DNA of 64,000 bases from Clostridium chrysemydis (GCF_015234215.1 NZ_JADEKP010000002.1:1-64000); one strand, 5' to 3'; shown: positions 1 through 9,595, numbered from the stretch's first letter. Notes: generated by a model from the sequence alone, not told the origin. Made by a program: numbers and translations.

Positions 1-9
1 ATGTACCAT
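1..9 (-). CDS. IS1595-like transposase, first three codons only
   Basis: Only M-V-H is visible on the minus strand before the window edge. The start is assigned by identity with the transposase start at 15458, which has the same upstream GAGGTG and the same first codons. Nothing further can be said about this copy. Confidence 0.6.
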
Positions 10-127
10 AATCTCACCTCGAAAAATTTTTTTATTTTTTTAGATATTTTGATTATGGACATAAAAAATAGTCTCTATTCACGCAAATACTTTAAAATAC
101 CAACAAAGAAGCAAAACAATATTGTAG
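1..127 (-). mobile_element. Right end of a second IS1595-like element, cut by the window edge
   Basis: This segment closely matches the right-hand part of the complete element at 14457-15574. Shared features are the transposase start (ATG at 9-7 on the minus strand, first codons M-V-H), its GAGGTG ribosome site, the subterminal string TTGATTATGGACATAAAAAA and the 30-nt terminal motif at 98-127 (TACCAACA...TTGTAG). The transposase body lies outside the window, so whether this copy is intact cannot be judged. Confidence 0.8.
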
Positions 128-170
128 GGTAAATTAAGATTACTATAGAGGTATAGATCTAATAGATAAT

Positions 171-195
171 AAAAAAGCATTAATCATGCTTTTTT
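171..195. terminator. Hairpin terminator, potentially bidirectional
   Basis: A 10-bp stem (171-180 with 186-195) has a 5-nt loop, with A-run on one side and T-run on the other. It separates the IS remnant from the DUF3006-lepB operon. The rest of 196-340 holds no gene; a weak TATACT -10-like box lies at 301-306. Confidence 0.7.
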
Positions 196-340
196 ATGAT
201 AAATTTAAAAATAAAATATAAATAGTGTAACTAAAATAATTAATTTATTAATCTTAAGTGAAAAAATTTTCTAGTTTAGAATTAATGTTGCAATTTGTGA
301 TATACTTAAAAAGGAGAATTATAATAATAGGGAGTAGTAT

Positions 341-559
341 ATGGAAAAGTTTATTTTAGATAGAATTGAAAATGATCTTTATGTTTTAGAAACAGAAGAT
401 GGAAAAACTATAGATGTATCTAAAAACCAAATTAAAACAACTGCTAAAGAAGGAGATGTTTTAATTAAAAAAGGTGACGGGTACTACTTTGATAAAGTTA
501 AAACTAAAGAAAGACAAAATGAAATAGAGCAGCTTATGGAAGGGATGTGGAATGATTGA
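341..559 (+). CDS. DUF3006 domain-containing small protein
   Basis: A 72-residue, highly charged protein with no membrane segment or signal. It opens with the FILDRIENDLYVLE pattern typical of DUF3006, a small family of probable beta-barrel fold and unknown function common in clostridia and bacilli. The start ATG has a GGAG-type ribosome site at 331-334; a stronger AAGGAG at 311-316 is too far away for this ATG. It lies 34 bp upstream of signal peptidase I and is probably cotranscribed with lepB and ftsH. Family assignment is from sequence pattern; function is unknown. Confidence 0.75.
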   Translation: MEKFILDRIENDLYVLETEDGKTIDVSKNQIKTTAKEGDVLIKKGDGYYFDKVKTKERQNEIEQLMEGMWND

Positions 560-593
560 TTAGAATTAATGAAGCATATAAAGGTAGATATTT

Positions 594-1148
594 ATGGAAT
601 TAGGATCTAGAAGTGAGAGAAATAAAAACAAAGTTAAAAAGAAAAATCCGCTTTTAGATTGGGGTATACCGATAGTATGCGCAGTAATACTTGGACTTTT
701 AATTAAAAAGTTTTTAATATTCCCAGTATATATACCTAGTTCGTCTATGGAACCTACTTTAAATGTAGGAGATAGACTTTTAGTTACTAGAGTTTATAAT
801 CCAGATAACCTTAAAACAGGTGATATAGTTGTATTTGACTCTGATGAACTTGGAAAAACTCTTATAAAAAGGCTTATAGGACTTCCAGGCGATAAGATAG
901 AGATAAATGCAGGTAAGGTATATGTAAATGGAAAAGAAATAAACCAAGATTACGTAAAATATCCAAAGGAAAGTTATGCAGAATTTGTAGTTCCAGAAGG
1001 AAAATATTTCTTCTTAGGAGATAATAGAGCAAACTCATATGACTCAAGGTATTGGAAAAACCCTTATATAGATGCTGATAAAATTCAAGGAAAAGCTCAA
1101 GTTAGGATTTATCCTTTTAGCCAGATTGGGTTTTTAAACCAAAACTAA
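594..1148 (+). CDS. lepB: Signal peptidase I
   Basis: Membrane serine protease that removes signal peptides from exported proteins. It has one N-terminal membrane anchor (about residues 22-45) and a short basic cytosolic tail, the usual Gram-positive layout at 184 residues. The catalytic serine lies in the S-M-E-P motif (Ser51) and the general-base lysine in KRLIGLPGD (Lys92). The conserved GDNRANSYDSR box is at about 142-152. All expected catalytic elements are present. It sits 25 bp upstream of ftsH, and with the DUF3006 gene forms a protein-export and quality-control group. Confidence 0.95.
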   Translation: MELGSRSERNKNKVKKKNPLLDWGIPIVCAVILGLLIKKFLIFPVYIPSSSMEPTLNVGDRLLVTRVYNPDNLKTGDIVVFDSDELGKTLIKRLIGLPGDKIEINAGKVYVNGKEINQDYVKYPKESYAEFVVPEGKYFFLGDNRANSYDSRYWKNPYIDADKIQGKAQVRIYPFSQIGFLNQN

Positions 1149-1173
1149 AATAACTATAGGAAGAGGTGGAAAG

Positions 1174-3339
1174 ATGGCTTCAAACAAAAATAACTTAAAA
1201 GATAACTTAAACAATAAGTTTAACAATATGAATAATGGTTCTAAAAGAAACAAAACAGGGATTATTTATTTCATAATTGCAGTAGCTATAATTTTTTCTT
1301 TTAATTACTTAAGAAATAACGCGATGAATAAAGAAATAGGCTACAACCAATTTTTAGAGATGCTTCAAAACAAAGAGTTTTCAAAAGTAGTAGTAACTCA
1401 AGAAAACTTAATTGCAACTCCAAAGGATACTAGTTCAGAAAAAGGGAAAACTTTATATACAGCGAATTTAGGAGACCCTAATTTAATACAAGAATTAAAA
1501 AATTCAAAAATTTATTTTACAGGTCAAAATCCTACTAGATCGCCTATATTAGAATCATTACTTATAAATGGTGTAATGCTTCTAGTAATGTTTTTAATTT
1601 GGAGATTATTATTCTCAAAAATGGCAGGAAAAATGGGCGGAGGCGTTATGTCTATGGGCAAAAACAACGCTAAAGTTTATATGGAAGATGAAATAGGAGT
1701 AACTTTTAAAGACGTTGCAGGTCAAGAAGAAGCAAAAGAATCTTTAGAAGAGGTTATTGATTACTTAAATAACCCTAGAAAATACTCAGAAATAGGAGCA
1801 AAATTACCTAAAGGAGCTCTACTTGTAGGACCTCCAGGAACAGGTAAAACTCTTCTTGCAAAAGCTGTTGCAGGAGAAGCTAAAGTACCATTTTTCTCAA
1901 TTTCAGGTTCAAGCTTCGTTGAGATGTTTGTTGGTGCTGGTGCTAAGAGAGTTAGGGAATTATTTAAAGATGCTCAAGAAAAAGCACCTTGTATTATCTT
2001 TATAGATGAGATCGATGCAGTAGGTAAAAGTAGAGATAGCCAGCTTCAAAGTAACGATGAAAGAGAACAAACTCTAAACCAACTTCTAGCTGAGATGGAC
2101 GGATTTGACTCTAATAAAGCTATAGTTATTTTAGCTGCTACAAATAGACCAGAGATATTAGATAAAGCACTACTTAGACCAGGTAGATTTGATAGAAGAG
2201 TTATAGTAGATAGACCTGACCTTCCAGGAAGAGAAGCTATACTTAAAGTTCACTCAAAAGATGTTAAGCTTGCAGAAGATGTAAACTTAGAAGAAATAGC
2301 AAAAAGTACACCAGGTGCTGTAGGGGCTGACCTTGCAAACATAATGAATGAAGGTGCACTTAGAGCTGTAAGAGAAGGAAGAAAAGAAGTTTCTCAAGAA
2401 GATTTAAGAGAAGCTGTTGAAGATATAATTGCAGGTAAAGAAAAGAAAGATAGAATACTTTCTAAAAAGGAACAAAATGCAGTTGCTTACCACGAGGTAG
2501 GGCACGCACTAGTTGCAGCTTTACTTGATGGAACAGACCCAGTTCACAAAATCACTATAGTTCCTAGAACTATGGGAGCTTTAGGATATACTATGCAATT
2601 ACCAGAAGAGGAAAAATACTTAGTATCTAAAGAAGAGCTTATGAACCAAATTGCAGTTATGCTTGGAGGAAGAAGTGCAGAAGAAGAGGTATTTAAACAA
2701 ATGTCTACTGGTGCTTCAAACGATATAGAAAGAGCAACACAAACTGCAAGAAGTATAGTAACTATGTATGGTATGACAGATGAGTTTGATATGATGGCTC
2801 TAGAGTCAATCCAAAACAGATATTTAGATGGAAGAGCAGTTAGAAACTGTAGTGAAGAAACTTCAACTAGAGTTGATATGGCAGTACTTGAAATAATAAG
2901 AACTTGCCACAAAAAAGCTAGAACTATCTTAAAAGATAATAGAGATCTTTTAGATAAAATAACTTCATACCTTCTAGAAAATGAAACTATTTACGGTGAA
3001 GAATTTATGGATATAGTATATGAAAAATATCCTGAATTAAAAGAGAAGGATGAAAAAGTTAAAAAAGAAAGAGAAAAAGCTAGAGAAAGAAAGAAAGCTA
3101 TCTTAGAAGAAAAGAAAAAAGCCGAAGAAGACTTAAAAGCTAGAATAAAAGCTCAAGAGGAAGAAGAAAAGAAAAAGGCTGAAGAAGAAGCTAAGACAAT
3201 AGCTAGTACAGAAGAAAAAGAACACGCACTTGAAATCGCGAAGAAAAATTTAGAAGAGCTAGATAGAGAGGGCGACGATAAAGGTTCAGATGAAGACGAA
3301 CCATTTAAACTAATGGACGACGATTCAAATAAAGGATAA
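1174..3339 (+). CDS. ftsH: ATP-dependent zinc metalloprotease FtsH
   Basis: Membrane-bound AAA+ protease that degrades misfolded membrane proteins and regulators. Two membrane segments (about 29-46 and 127-147) flank an extracytoplasmic domain. The AAA module has Walker A GPPGTGKT at 219-226, Walker [12 protein letters not shown] at about 274-284 and the second region of homology with the arginine finger near 323-341. The M41 protease site is HEVGH at 440-444, with a likely third zinc ligand at Asp517. At 721 residues it is longer than the usual 600-650. Residues from about 622 form a Lys/Glu-rich, coiled-coil-like tail ending in an acidic stretch. AAGAGG ribosome site precedes the ATG. Confidence 0.96.
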   Translation: MASNKNNLKDNLNNKFNNMNNGSKRNKTGIIYFIIAVAIIFSFNYLRNNAMNKEIGYNQFLEMLQNKEFSKVVVTQENLIATPKDTSSEKGKTLYTANLGDPNLIQELKNSKIYFTGQNPTRSPILESLLINGVMLLVMFLIWRLLFSKMAGKMGGGVMSMGKNNAKVYMEDEIGVTFKDVAGQEEAKESLEEVIDYLNNPRKYSEIGAKLPKGALLVGPPGTGKTLLAKAVAGEAKVPFFSISGSSFVEMFVGAGAKRVRELFKDAQEKAPCIIFIDEIDAVGKSRDSQLQSNDEREQTLNQLLAEMDGFDSNKAIVILAATNRPEILDKALLRPGRFDRRVIVDRPDLPGREAILKVHSKDVKLAEDVNLEEIAKSTPGAVGADLANIMNEGALRAVREGRKEVSQEDLREAVEDIIAGKEKKDRILSKKEQNAVAYHEVGHALVAALLDGTDPVHKITIVPRTMGALGYTMQLPEEEKYLVSKEELMNQIAVMLGGRSAEEEVFKQMSTGASNDIERATQTARSIVTMYGMTDEFDMMALESIQNRYLDGRAVRNCSEETSTRVDMAVLEIIRTCHKKARTILKDNRDLLDKITSYLLENETIYGEEFMDIVYEKYPELKEKDEKVKKEREKARERKKAILEEKKKAEEDLKARIKAQEEEEKKKAEEEAKTIASTEEKEHALEIAKKNLEELDREGDDKGSDEDEPFKLMDDDSNKG

Positions 3340-3352
3340 GAAGGAGATTAGA

Positions 3353-5455
3353 GTGAGTAAAGATTTAGATTTCCTAATGGAAGAAAAGCACTTAAACGAA
3401 ACATTAAACATATTAAACGAAGAGATATTAAACTATCTTGGAAAAAGAAAATACATTACAGACTATATAGTAGATTATAGAAAAAAGGTTATTGAAGAAT
3501 ATCGAGATGATGAGGATAAGGTGCTTGACTACTTTGACCACGAAGCTTACGTAAAAGAGGAAGCTTTTAAAACTATAGATAGAAAACTAAAGGAATATAC
3601 TGCTCTTAAAGAATCACCTTATTTCGGTAAAGTAACATTTACTGAAGGAGAAGAAAATATTGCAGAGGAGCTTTATATAGGAAGATTTGGCTTAACTAAA
3701 GAACAAAGCTTTGAGCCAGTCATAGTTGACTGGCGTGCTCCTATTGCATCTTTATTTTATAAAGGTAGTTTAGGTGAATCTACTTACAAATCACCTGTTG
3801 GGGACATAAATGCAACTATACTTGGAAGAAGACAACTTATAGTTAAAAATGGTTCTTTAAAAGGTATATTTGATTCTGCAATAGATGTTAAAGATGAAAT
3901 ACTTCAAATGGTTTTAACATCAAACTCTGGAGAAAAGCTTAAAGATATAGTTATGACTATACAAGAAGAGCAAGATGAAATAATTAGAGCACCAAAAGAT
4001 AAGGCGGTTGTAGTTAACGGAGTTGCAGGTTCAGGTAAAACAACTATAGCACTTCATAGAGTTTCATATCTTTTATATAATTACAGAAAACAATTTGGAG
4101 ATAAGATATTAATCCTTGGACCAAACGATGTATTTATGGATTATATAGCACAAGTTCTACCTTCGCTTGGAGAAGACGGAATAGAAAGTATGACTTTTGA
4201 AAGTTTTGCAGCTAAAGAAATAGGTTTAAAAGAAGATTTCACAGAGTTTTCTCACTACATAGAAGAAGCTATGAAAGGTAACGAGGAAGCTTTAGATGAA
4301 TATAAAGAAAAGAATTCAAAAGAATTCTTAGAAAAGTTAGACGCATCTATAGAAGATATGAGTTTAAATTACTTCAAAATTAAGCCTGTTACTTTCTTTA
4401 ATGAAGAAATTTTATCAAAAGAAGAAATAGAAGAATTATTTAATAAGCATTACGCTTATATGCCTTTATTTAGAAGAAGTGAAAAGATTAAAAGAATCAT
4501 AATTTCTAAAATAAAAGATAAGAGAGATGAAGCTGTAAGAATGCTAAATAGCTCTATCTTAAAAAAATTAGAATCACTTCCTAAAGACGAAGTTATATTT
4601 GAAAAGAATAATTTAGATTTCCATAGAAGATTAAGAATTAGAGAAATAATAAGAGAAGTTATGAATGCTAGAGAAGAACTTAATAGCTGGATAGATACAG
4701 AGAATGTTGTAACTATCTACAAAAGAATAACTGATTCAGAAAAGTTAACCTTTATGGATTTAGCTGGAATACTTTATCTAATGATTAAGCTTCAAGGTAA
4801 AAAGACTTCAAAAGAATATAAGCATATAGTAATAGATGAAGCTCAAGATTACAGCTACATTCAATTTAAAGTGTTAAGAGAACTTACAGATTGTAATAGT
4901 TACACAATAGTTGGAGATAGCAATCAAAGACTTATAGAAACTAGTGACGTTCCAGCTATGCTTAACTTAAACGAAGTATTTAATGATAAATTATTAAGTT
5001 TCTCATTAAATAAAAGTTATAGATCAACTCAACAAATTATGGAATACGCAAGTAACTTCCTAAATGAAGATAGAATAATTCCTTTAGTTAGAAACGGTGA
5101 AGCTGTCTTAGAAGAAGAAGTTAAAGGAAAAGAAGAACTTGTAGACACTATAGTTAACTTAATAGAAGATTATGAAGAAGACGGACTTACAAGTATCGCT
5201 GTAGTAACTAAAAACAAAAAAGATCTTAAAGAAATTTCACACCTTCTAAAAGGAAAAGTAAAAATACTTACTTTTGATAGAAATGATATTTTATATAAAG
5301 GTGGAAAAGTTTTAGTTCCTGCATACTATGCAAAAGGTCTTGAGTTTGATGGAGTTATAATAGTAGAAGATGAATTAGAAACTCCAAACCTAGTTAAATA
5401 TATTATGTGTACTAGAGCACTTCACAGATTATCAGTAATTAAAAAAGAAGATTAA
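3353..5455 (+). CDS. helD: HelD-type UvrD/Rep-family helicase (RNA polymerase recycling factor)
   Basis: A 700-residue superfamily 1 ATPase. A charged, coiled-coil-prone N-terminus (1-85) precedes Walker A GVAGSGKTT at about 223-231, a DEAQD Walker B box near 495 and a GDSNQRL motif soon after. This arrangement matches the HelD family, whose characterised Bacillus member removes stalled RNA polymerase from DNA. Translation starts at GTG 3353, chosen for the AAGGAG at 3341-3346. It follows ftsH by 13 bp and is probably the last gene of that operon, closed by a strong terminator. RNA polymerase recycling is inferred from family; a DNA repair helicase role is the alternative. Confidence 0.85.
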   Translation: MSKDLDFLMEEKHLNETLNILNEEILNYLGKRKYITDYIVDYRKKVIEEYRDDEDKVLDYFDHEAYVKEEAFKTIDRKLKEYTALKESPYFGKVTFTEGEENIAEELYIGRFGLTKEQSFEPVIVDWRAPIASLFYKGSLGESTYKSPVGDINATILGRRQLIVKNGSLKGIFDSAIDVKDEILQMVLTSNSGEKLKDIVMTIQEEQDEIIRAPKDKAVVVNGVAGSGKTTIALHRVSYLLYNYRKQFGDKILILGPNDVFMDYIAQVLPSLGEDGIESMTFESFAAKEIGLKEDFTEFSHYIEEAMKGNEEALDEYKEKNSKEFLEKLDASIEDMSLNYFKIKPVTFFNEEILSKEEIEELFNKHYAYMPLFRRSEKIKRIIISKIKDKRDEAVRMLNSSILKKLESLPKDEVIFEKNNLDFHRRLRIREIIREVMNAREELNSWIDTENVVTIYKRITDSEKLTFMDLAGILYLMIKLQGKKTSKEYKHIVIDEAQDYSYIQFKVLRELTDCNSYTIVGDSNQRLIETSDVPAMLNLNEVFNDKLLSFSLNKSYRSTQQIMEYASNFLNEDRIIPLVRNGEAVLEEEVKGKEELVDTIVNLIEDYEEDGLTSIAVVTKNKKDLKEISHLLKGKVKILTFDRNDILYKGGKVLVPAYYAKGLEFDGVIIVEDELETPNLVKYIMCTRALHRLSVIKKED

Positions 5456-5464
5456 TTTAAAATT

Positions 5465-5508
5465 AACAGGGTTTTGCACAAAATGTTTAGTGCAAAACCC
5501 TGTTTTTA
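5465..5508 (+). terminator. Rho-independent terminator after helD
   Basis: A perfect 15-bp stem (5465-5479 with 5490-5504) with a 10-nt loop and a T-run ends the lepB-ftsH-helD unit. Confidence 0.92.
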
Positions 5509-5530
5509 TTTTATATAAAACTTTTTAAAA

Positions 5531-5725
5531 TTAGTCACCTAAAATTTGTGATGCAGAAATTATATTTTGTTCTAAATAATCTAAAGGTAAATCATTACTA
5601 TATATTATAGAATCTTCATCTAAATTTATGTCTATAATAAGTCTTTCAATTCTATTTATCTTAATACCTAAAGAGTCTAGCTTTCCAAGGATTTTTCTAT
5701 TATAAGACTTTTGATCTTCAATCAT
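5531..5725 (-). CDS. Small protein of unknown function (64 aa)
   Basis: A small soluble charged protein with no signal peptide or membrane segment. It is called real because AAAGGAG lies at ideal spacing before the ATG, the reading frame is not the shadow of another gene, and it sits alone between terminated units. The middle (RIERLIIDINLDED) is helix-prone. It lacks a clear Spo0E-type SQxLD signature, so that family was considered and not assigned. Confidence 0.55.
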   Translation of the reverse strand: MIEDQKSYNRKILGKLDSLGIKINRIERLIIDINLDEDSIIYSNDLPLDYLEQNIISASQILGD

Positions 5726-5838
5726 ATAATTTCTCCTTTATATAATTATAGTGTTATAAATTCAATATTTATTTAAAGTGTATAAAGTTTATTAGATTTA
5801 CTTTATTAGGATAAGATTAAGAGCGGTTTTAGGGTTAT

Positions 5839-5877
5839 AAAATATGCTACAGTTAAATTATATCTGTAGCATATTTT
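5839..5877 (-). terminator. Terminator of the PRK06851-type ATPase gene
   Basis: A 14-bp stem (5839-5852 with 5864-5877) with an 11-nt loop lies just beyond the stop codon on the minus strand. The U-tract on that strand is short and interrupted. Confidence 0.75.
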
Positions 5878-5880
5878 GCA

Positions 5881-6966
5881 TTATTTATAAGATTCGAATT
5901 TTGAAACTATTTTACTATAGTAATCATTAACAAGGTTGAAATCCATATTAGAAACATAGAATTTTTCAAGTTCGTCGTGTATAAGTTTTGCTTTAGTTAT
6001 TAATGATAAACCTTTATTTAAAAGAATATCTAATTCAATTTTATTAAATTCTATTTCATCATTTAATGATTTTAGCATAGTCTTATCGCAGAAATCTTCC
6101 ATGTTATAAACAGTACCATCTAAGTCAACCTTAGATAACTCATTTCTACTAAAGACACCAACTCCAAGTTCAGGAATAACTATATGCTCTAATTTAGAAG
6201 GGATTAATGGATTATGGAAGTATTCAACATTATAACCATAAGTTTGAGATAATCTTCCTAAATTTCTTAAGACAGTATTTTTATAAAGACCAGGTTCACC
6301 TTTTATAATATATTTAGTAGGAACGCTCTCAGCTATATTTTTAGTGTAAGATACAATTCCATTTGGAGTAAAAGCTGTAGCAAATAAATGACGTTCTTTT
6401 CCTAAAGAAGATATTTTAGCTATAGGTAAAATCATATTTTTAAGAGACTCTGTAAATTTATCTATAGAATTTTCATCTAAAGTAAGTTCGTTTAGATGTA
6501 TCCAATCCTCATAAAGATGTTTGCAAGCACCAAAGTAAGTATATGCACGTTTAAAACAATCGCCTATTTCTGACGCGTATCCCATAATTTCTTTCTTATT
6601 TTTAGATATAGATTCTGAATCTAATCCGTCAGCTAAGTTAACTACATTATCAACAGCACCAGGATTTATAGGGTCAACTATGTGAGGTGCAGTTCCATCT
6701 ACTATTGCAACGTTTAAGCCTTTAACAAGAACTCCATCTAAAGATTGATCGTCAGATGAACAATGAAATAATTCAACATCATATCCTTCTGTTAAAAAGT
6801 GAAAGCCTACCTTTTTCATTAGAGAAGATTTTCCAGTACCAGGTCCACCTTTTAAACAAACTATTCTATTTGCTTCCTCTTGAGATATTAAATTATCAAA
6901 TAAATTATAGAAACCTTTTGATGTATTTCCACCTAGGAATAAATCACGTTTTTTAGCATTATTCAA
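5881..6966 (-). CDS. PRK06851-type double P-loop ATPase
   Basis: A 361-residue soluble protein resembling the PRK06851 family of uncharacterised clostridial/bacillar ATPases. From the proposed start, the first P-loop is GGPGTGKSS at about residues 40-48. The family repeats this fold in its second half, where a loop normally reads GxPGTGKST. Here the matching stretch is GEPGLYKNT (about 223-231), so the second nucleotide site looks degraded. The start chosen is TTG at 6966, because AGGAG lies at proper distance and the product then begins directly before the conserved FLGGNT block. An ATG at 6984 lacks a ribosome site and would place AGGAG inside the coding region. Function unknown. Confidence 0.82.
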   Translation of the reverse strand: MNNAKKRDLFLGGNTSKGFYNLFDNLISQEEANRIVCLKGGPGTGKSSLMKKVGFHFLTEGYDVELFHCSSDDQSLDGVLVKGLNVAIVDGTAPHIVDPINPGAVDNVVNLADGLDSESISKNKKEIMGYASEIGDCFKRAYTYFGACKHLYEDWIHLNELTLDENSIDKFTESLKNMILPIAKISSLGKERHLFATAFTPNGIVSYTKNIAESVPTKYIIKGEPGLYKNTVLRNLGRLSQTYGYNVEYFHNPLIPSKLEHIVIPELGVGVFSRNELSKVDLDGTVYNMEDFCDKTMLKSLNDEIEFNKIELDILLNKGLSLITKAKLIHDELEKFYVSNMDFNLVNDYYSKIVSKFESYK

Positions 6967-7084
6967 AATATCAACTCCTAACATATTTGGGTTTTTGGAT
7001 AATACATTATATAAGTAGGCCTATATTTTGGTGATAAAAAGAATGTGAAATAATTGTGTATAAGAGTTGTTAATAGTTTACATA

Positions 7085-7155
7085 TGCATAAAAATAAATA
7101 AAAAATAAAAAAATATACAAAATACTTGCATAAAAATATAAATATAGTGTATAAT
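7085..7155 (+). promoter_or_regulatory. Promoter with ARG-box-like sites for the amino-acid ABC operon
   Basis: A -35 TTGCAT (7126-7131) and -10 TATAAT (7150-7155) are spaced by 18 nt. Two copies of TGCATAAAAATA occur, at 7085 and 7128, the second overlapping the -35 box. They resemble ArgR/AhrC ARG boxes (known core TGAATAAAAATTCA). Repression by an arginine-responsive regulator is inferred from this resemblance. Confidence 0.55.
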
Positions 7156-7210
7156 TATGCTAAGTTAAAAATGAATCAATAAGTAATAAATAAGACGGGG
7201 GTTTTAAAAT

Positions 7211-8050
7211 ATGAAAAAAGGATTATTAAAAAAAATAATGGGAATCGCACTTGTTGGAGTTATGGCTTTTAGTTTAGTAGCTTGTGGAAGTAGTGAAAGT
7301 ACTGGGAGTAAAGAAGATAAGAATATGCTTCAATCTATAAAAGATAAGGGCGAATTAGTAGTTGGGCTAAGTGCTGATTATGCACCTTACGAATTTCATG
7401 CGATGATAGACGGAAAAGACACAGTAGTAGGATTTGATGTTGATTTAGCTAAAGAGATAGCTAAAGACTTAGGGGTTAAGCTTACTATAAAAGAGATGGA
7501 ATTTAATTCACTTTTAGGGGCACTTCCAGCAGGACAAGTTGATATGATAATTTCAGGGATGAATCCAGACCCTGAGAGAGCAAAGAGAGTAGATTTTTCT
7601 GATATTTACTACACAGCTCAGCATGCAGTTCTTGCAAATTCTCAAAATGCAGAGAAATTTAAAACTGTAGATGATTTAAAAGATAAAAAAGTTGGGGCAC
7701 AACTTGGATCAACTCAAGCTGATATAACAAATGAAGTAATAAAAGCAAAAGATCCTAAATTTTTAGCAGATGTAAATAGTTTAATTTTAGAATTAAAGGG
7801 TGGAAAAATCGATGCTCTAGTTACAGAAAAACCAGTTGCAGAGATGGCTGTAAAATCTAGCGATAATTTAAAATCAACTAATATAACTTTTAATGACGAA
7901 AGCGGCGGAAATGCTGTAGCAGTTAAAAAGAACGAGCCGGAATTAGTAGCAGAAGTTAATAAAACTATCAAGAAGTTAAAAGATAGTGGAAAACTTGATG
8001 AATATATAGTAAGTGCTACTGAATTATCATCAAAACAAATAAAGAAATAA
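7211..8050 (+). CDS. Amino-acid ABC transporter substrate-binding lipoprotein
   Basis: Extracytoplasmic binding protein of the family 3 solute-binding type. A basic N-terminus and hydrophobic stretch end in the lipobox L-V-A-C (Cys25), giving a membrane-anchored lipoprotein. The body carries family hallmarks: GFDVDLAKEIAKDLG, the NSLLGALPAGQVDMIISGM block and GAQLGSTQ. The following genes encode the matching permease and ATPase. Arginine or another basic amino acid is suggested by ARG-box-like sites in the promoter, but ligand specificity cannot be read from sequence. The ribosome site is a GGGGG run 9 nt before the ATG. Confidence 0.92.
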   Translation: MKKGLLKKIMGIALVGVMAFSLVACGSSESTGSKEDKNMLQSIKDKGELVVGLSADYAPYEFHAMIDGKDTVVGFDVDLAKEIAKDLGVKLTIKEMEFNSLLGALPAGQVDMIISGMNPDPERAKRVDFSDIYYTAQHAVLANSQNAEKFKTVDDLKDKKVGAQLGSTQADITNEVIKAKDPKFLADVNSLILELKGGKIDALVTEKPVAEMAVKSSDNLKSTNITFNDESGGNAVAVKKNEPELVAEVNKTIKKLKDSGKLDEYIVSATELSSKQIKK

Positions 8051-8087
8051 ATAGTTTTAATATATAAATTTAAAGATAATTTAAAAG

Positions 8088-8123
8088 GATAGGGTGTTTT
8101 ATAACTTTATAAAGCATCCTATG
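8088..8123 (+). terminator. Intercistronic hairpin between binding protein and permease genes
   Basis: An imperfect stem-loop pairs GATAGGGTGTTTTATA with TATAAAGCATCCTAT. It has no strong T-run, so it probably acts as a partial terminator or 3'-end stabiliser that keeps binding-protein mRNA more abundant than the membrane components. That role is inference from operon position. Confidence 0.5.
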
Positions 8124-8150
8124 TATTTAAATTGAAAGGGGCTAGGACGT

Positions 8151-8837
8151 ATGGGCTATAAATTTGACTTCTCCTTTTTACCTCAATTCTTTGGGGTATT
8201 TGTAGATGGAGCAAAAATGACATTAATAATTTCTCTTATATCAGTCTTTGTAGGAACACTACTTGGTGCTTTATTATACTTTTTAAGAGAATCTAACTTT
8301 GGAATTGGAAAATTCAAACCATTAAAAATAATCGCAACTGTTTATATTGAAATAATTAGAGGAACACCTATAATTCTCCAAATATACTTAGCATATACAG
8401 GGACAGCATTATTTTTTGGTATAGATATAGGGGTAGTTGAGGCTGCAGTTATTGCAATTTCTTTAAATTCAGCAGCGTATGTAGCTGAAATTATAAGATC
8501 TGGTGTAGAAGCTGTTGATAAAGGGCAGATGGAAGCTGCAAGAAGTTTAGGGATGAACAGAGGACAAGCTATGAGACTTGTTATCTTACCACAAGCTGTA
8601 AAAAATATTTTACCTGCTGTAGGTAATGAGTTTGTAGCAGTTATAAAAGAATCATCTATAGCTTCAGTAATCGGAGTTGGGGAGCTTATGTTTAAATCAA
8701 AGATAGTAACAGGGGCTACATACCTTCAACTTGAACCACTAATAGTTATAGCAGGATTTTATTTTGTAATGACTTTCTCTTTAGGAAGACTTATGGGGTA
8801 TCTTGAAAGGAGGATGAAAGCTAGTGATATGCGTTAA
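8151..8837 (+). CDS. Amino-acid ABC transporter permease
   Basis: A 228-residue HisM/GlnP-type permease, predicted to have about five membrane segments. The conserved cytoplasmic EAA loop that docks the ATPase is visible as [22 protein letters not shown] (split across about 129-150). An upstream REPTI-like feature, [12 protein letters not shown], is typical for polar amino-acid permeases. A GGGG-rich ribosome site precedes the ATG. Its 3' end overlaps the ATPase gene by 14 bp, implying translational coupling. Confidence 0.93.
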   Translation: MGYKFDFSFLPQFFGVFVDGAKMTLIISLISVFVGTLLGALLYFLRESNFGIGKFKPLKIIATVYIEIIRGTPIILQIYLAYTGTALFFGIDIGVVEAAVIAISLNSAAYVAEIIRSGVEAVDKGQMEAARSLGMNRGQAMRLVILPQAVKNILPAVGNEFVAVIKESSIASVIGVGELMFKSKIVTGATYLQLEPLIVIAGFYFVMTFSLGRLMGYLERRMKASDMR

Positions 8838-9546
8838 GAATTTAGAAAAATCATTTGGAAAACATAAAGTATTAAAAGGTATTGATGAAAACATAGAAAA
8901 AGGTGAAGTTGTAGTTGTTATAGGACCTTCAGGGTCAGGTAAATCAACATTTTTAAGATGCTTAAACCTTTTAGAAACACCAACTAGTGGGGATATAATT
9001 TTTGAGGGACAAAATATCGTAGATAAAAGCGTAAATATAAATAAGATAAGAGAAAAGATGGGAATGGTATTTCAGCAGTTTAATCTTTTTCCACATAAAA
9101 CAGTATTAGAAAATTTAACGATGGCTCAAATAAAGGTTAAAGGGAACGGGAAAGAAGAATCTATAAAAAAGGCAGAAGAATTATTAGATAGAGTTGGACT
9201 TTTAGAAAAGAAAAATGCATATCCAAATTCTTTATCAGGAGGGCAAAAGCAAAGAATAGCTATAGCAAGAGCTCTTGCTATGGACCCAGATGTTATGCTT
9301 TTTGATGAACCAACATCTGCACTTGACCCAGAGATGGTTGGGGAAGTATTAAATGTTATGAAATCTTTAGCAAAAGAAGGAATGACTATGATAATAGTTA
9401 CTCACGAGATGGGCTTTGCAAAAGAAGTTGGAGATAGGATTTTATTTATGGATGAAGGTGTAATAGTTGAGGAAGGGACTCCAGAGGAAGTCTTCGATAA
9501 TCCTAAAAATGAAAGAACAGAAAGCTTTTTATCTAAAGTTTTATAG
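8824..9546 (+). CDS. glnQ: Amino-acid ABC transporter ATPase (GlnQ type)
   Basis: Cytoplasmic ATPase that powers import by the preceding permease. It has Walker [10 protein letters not shown] at 34-42, a Q-loop in [11 protein letters not shown] near 81-91, signature LSGGQKQR at 137-144, Walker B VMLFDEP at 157-163, D-loop SALD at 165-168 and switch His194. Length (240) is standard. The start is GTG, set by AAAGGAGG at 8806-8813 inside the permease gene. The gene symbol reflects family resemblance only; glutamine is not implied as the substrate. Confidence 0.93.
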   Translation: MICVKNLEKSFGKHKVLKGIDENIEKGEVVVVIGPSGSGKSTFLRCLNLLETPTSGDIIFEGQNIVDKSVNINKIREKMGMVFQQFNLFPHKTVLENLTMAQIKVKGNGKEESIKKAEELLDRVGLLEKKNAYPNSLSGGQKQRIAIARALAMDPDVMLFDEPTSALDPEMVGEVLNVMKSLAKEGMTMIIVTHEMGFAKEVGDRILFMDEGVIVEEGTPEEVFDNPKNERTESFLSKVL

Positions 9547-9551
9547 AAAAT

Positions 9552-9588
9552 AAAAAGATTGTGAAATTTAAATTTCACAATCTTTTTT
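9552..9588 (+). terminator. Terminator of the amino-acid ABC operon
   Basis: A near-perfect palindrome of about 18 bp per arm, centred at 9570/9571, is followed by a T-run six bases after the ATPase stop codon. Confidence 0.9.
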
Positions 9589-9595
9589 GATTTAT

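Noticed and set aside
5531-5725. Spo0E-like aspartyl phosphatase
   Set aside because: Small helical size fits, but the SQxLD signature of the family is not present.
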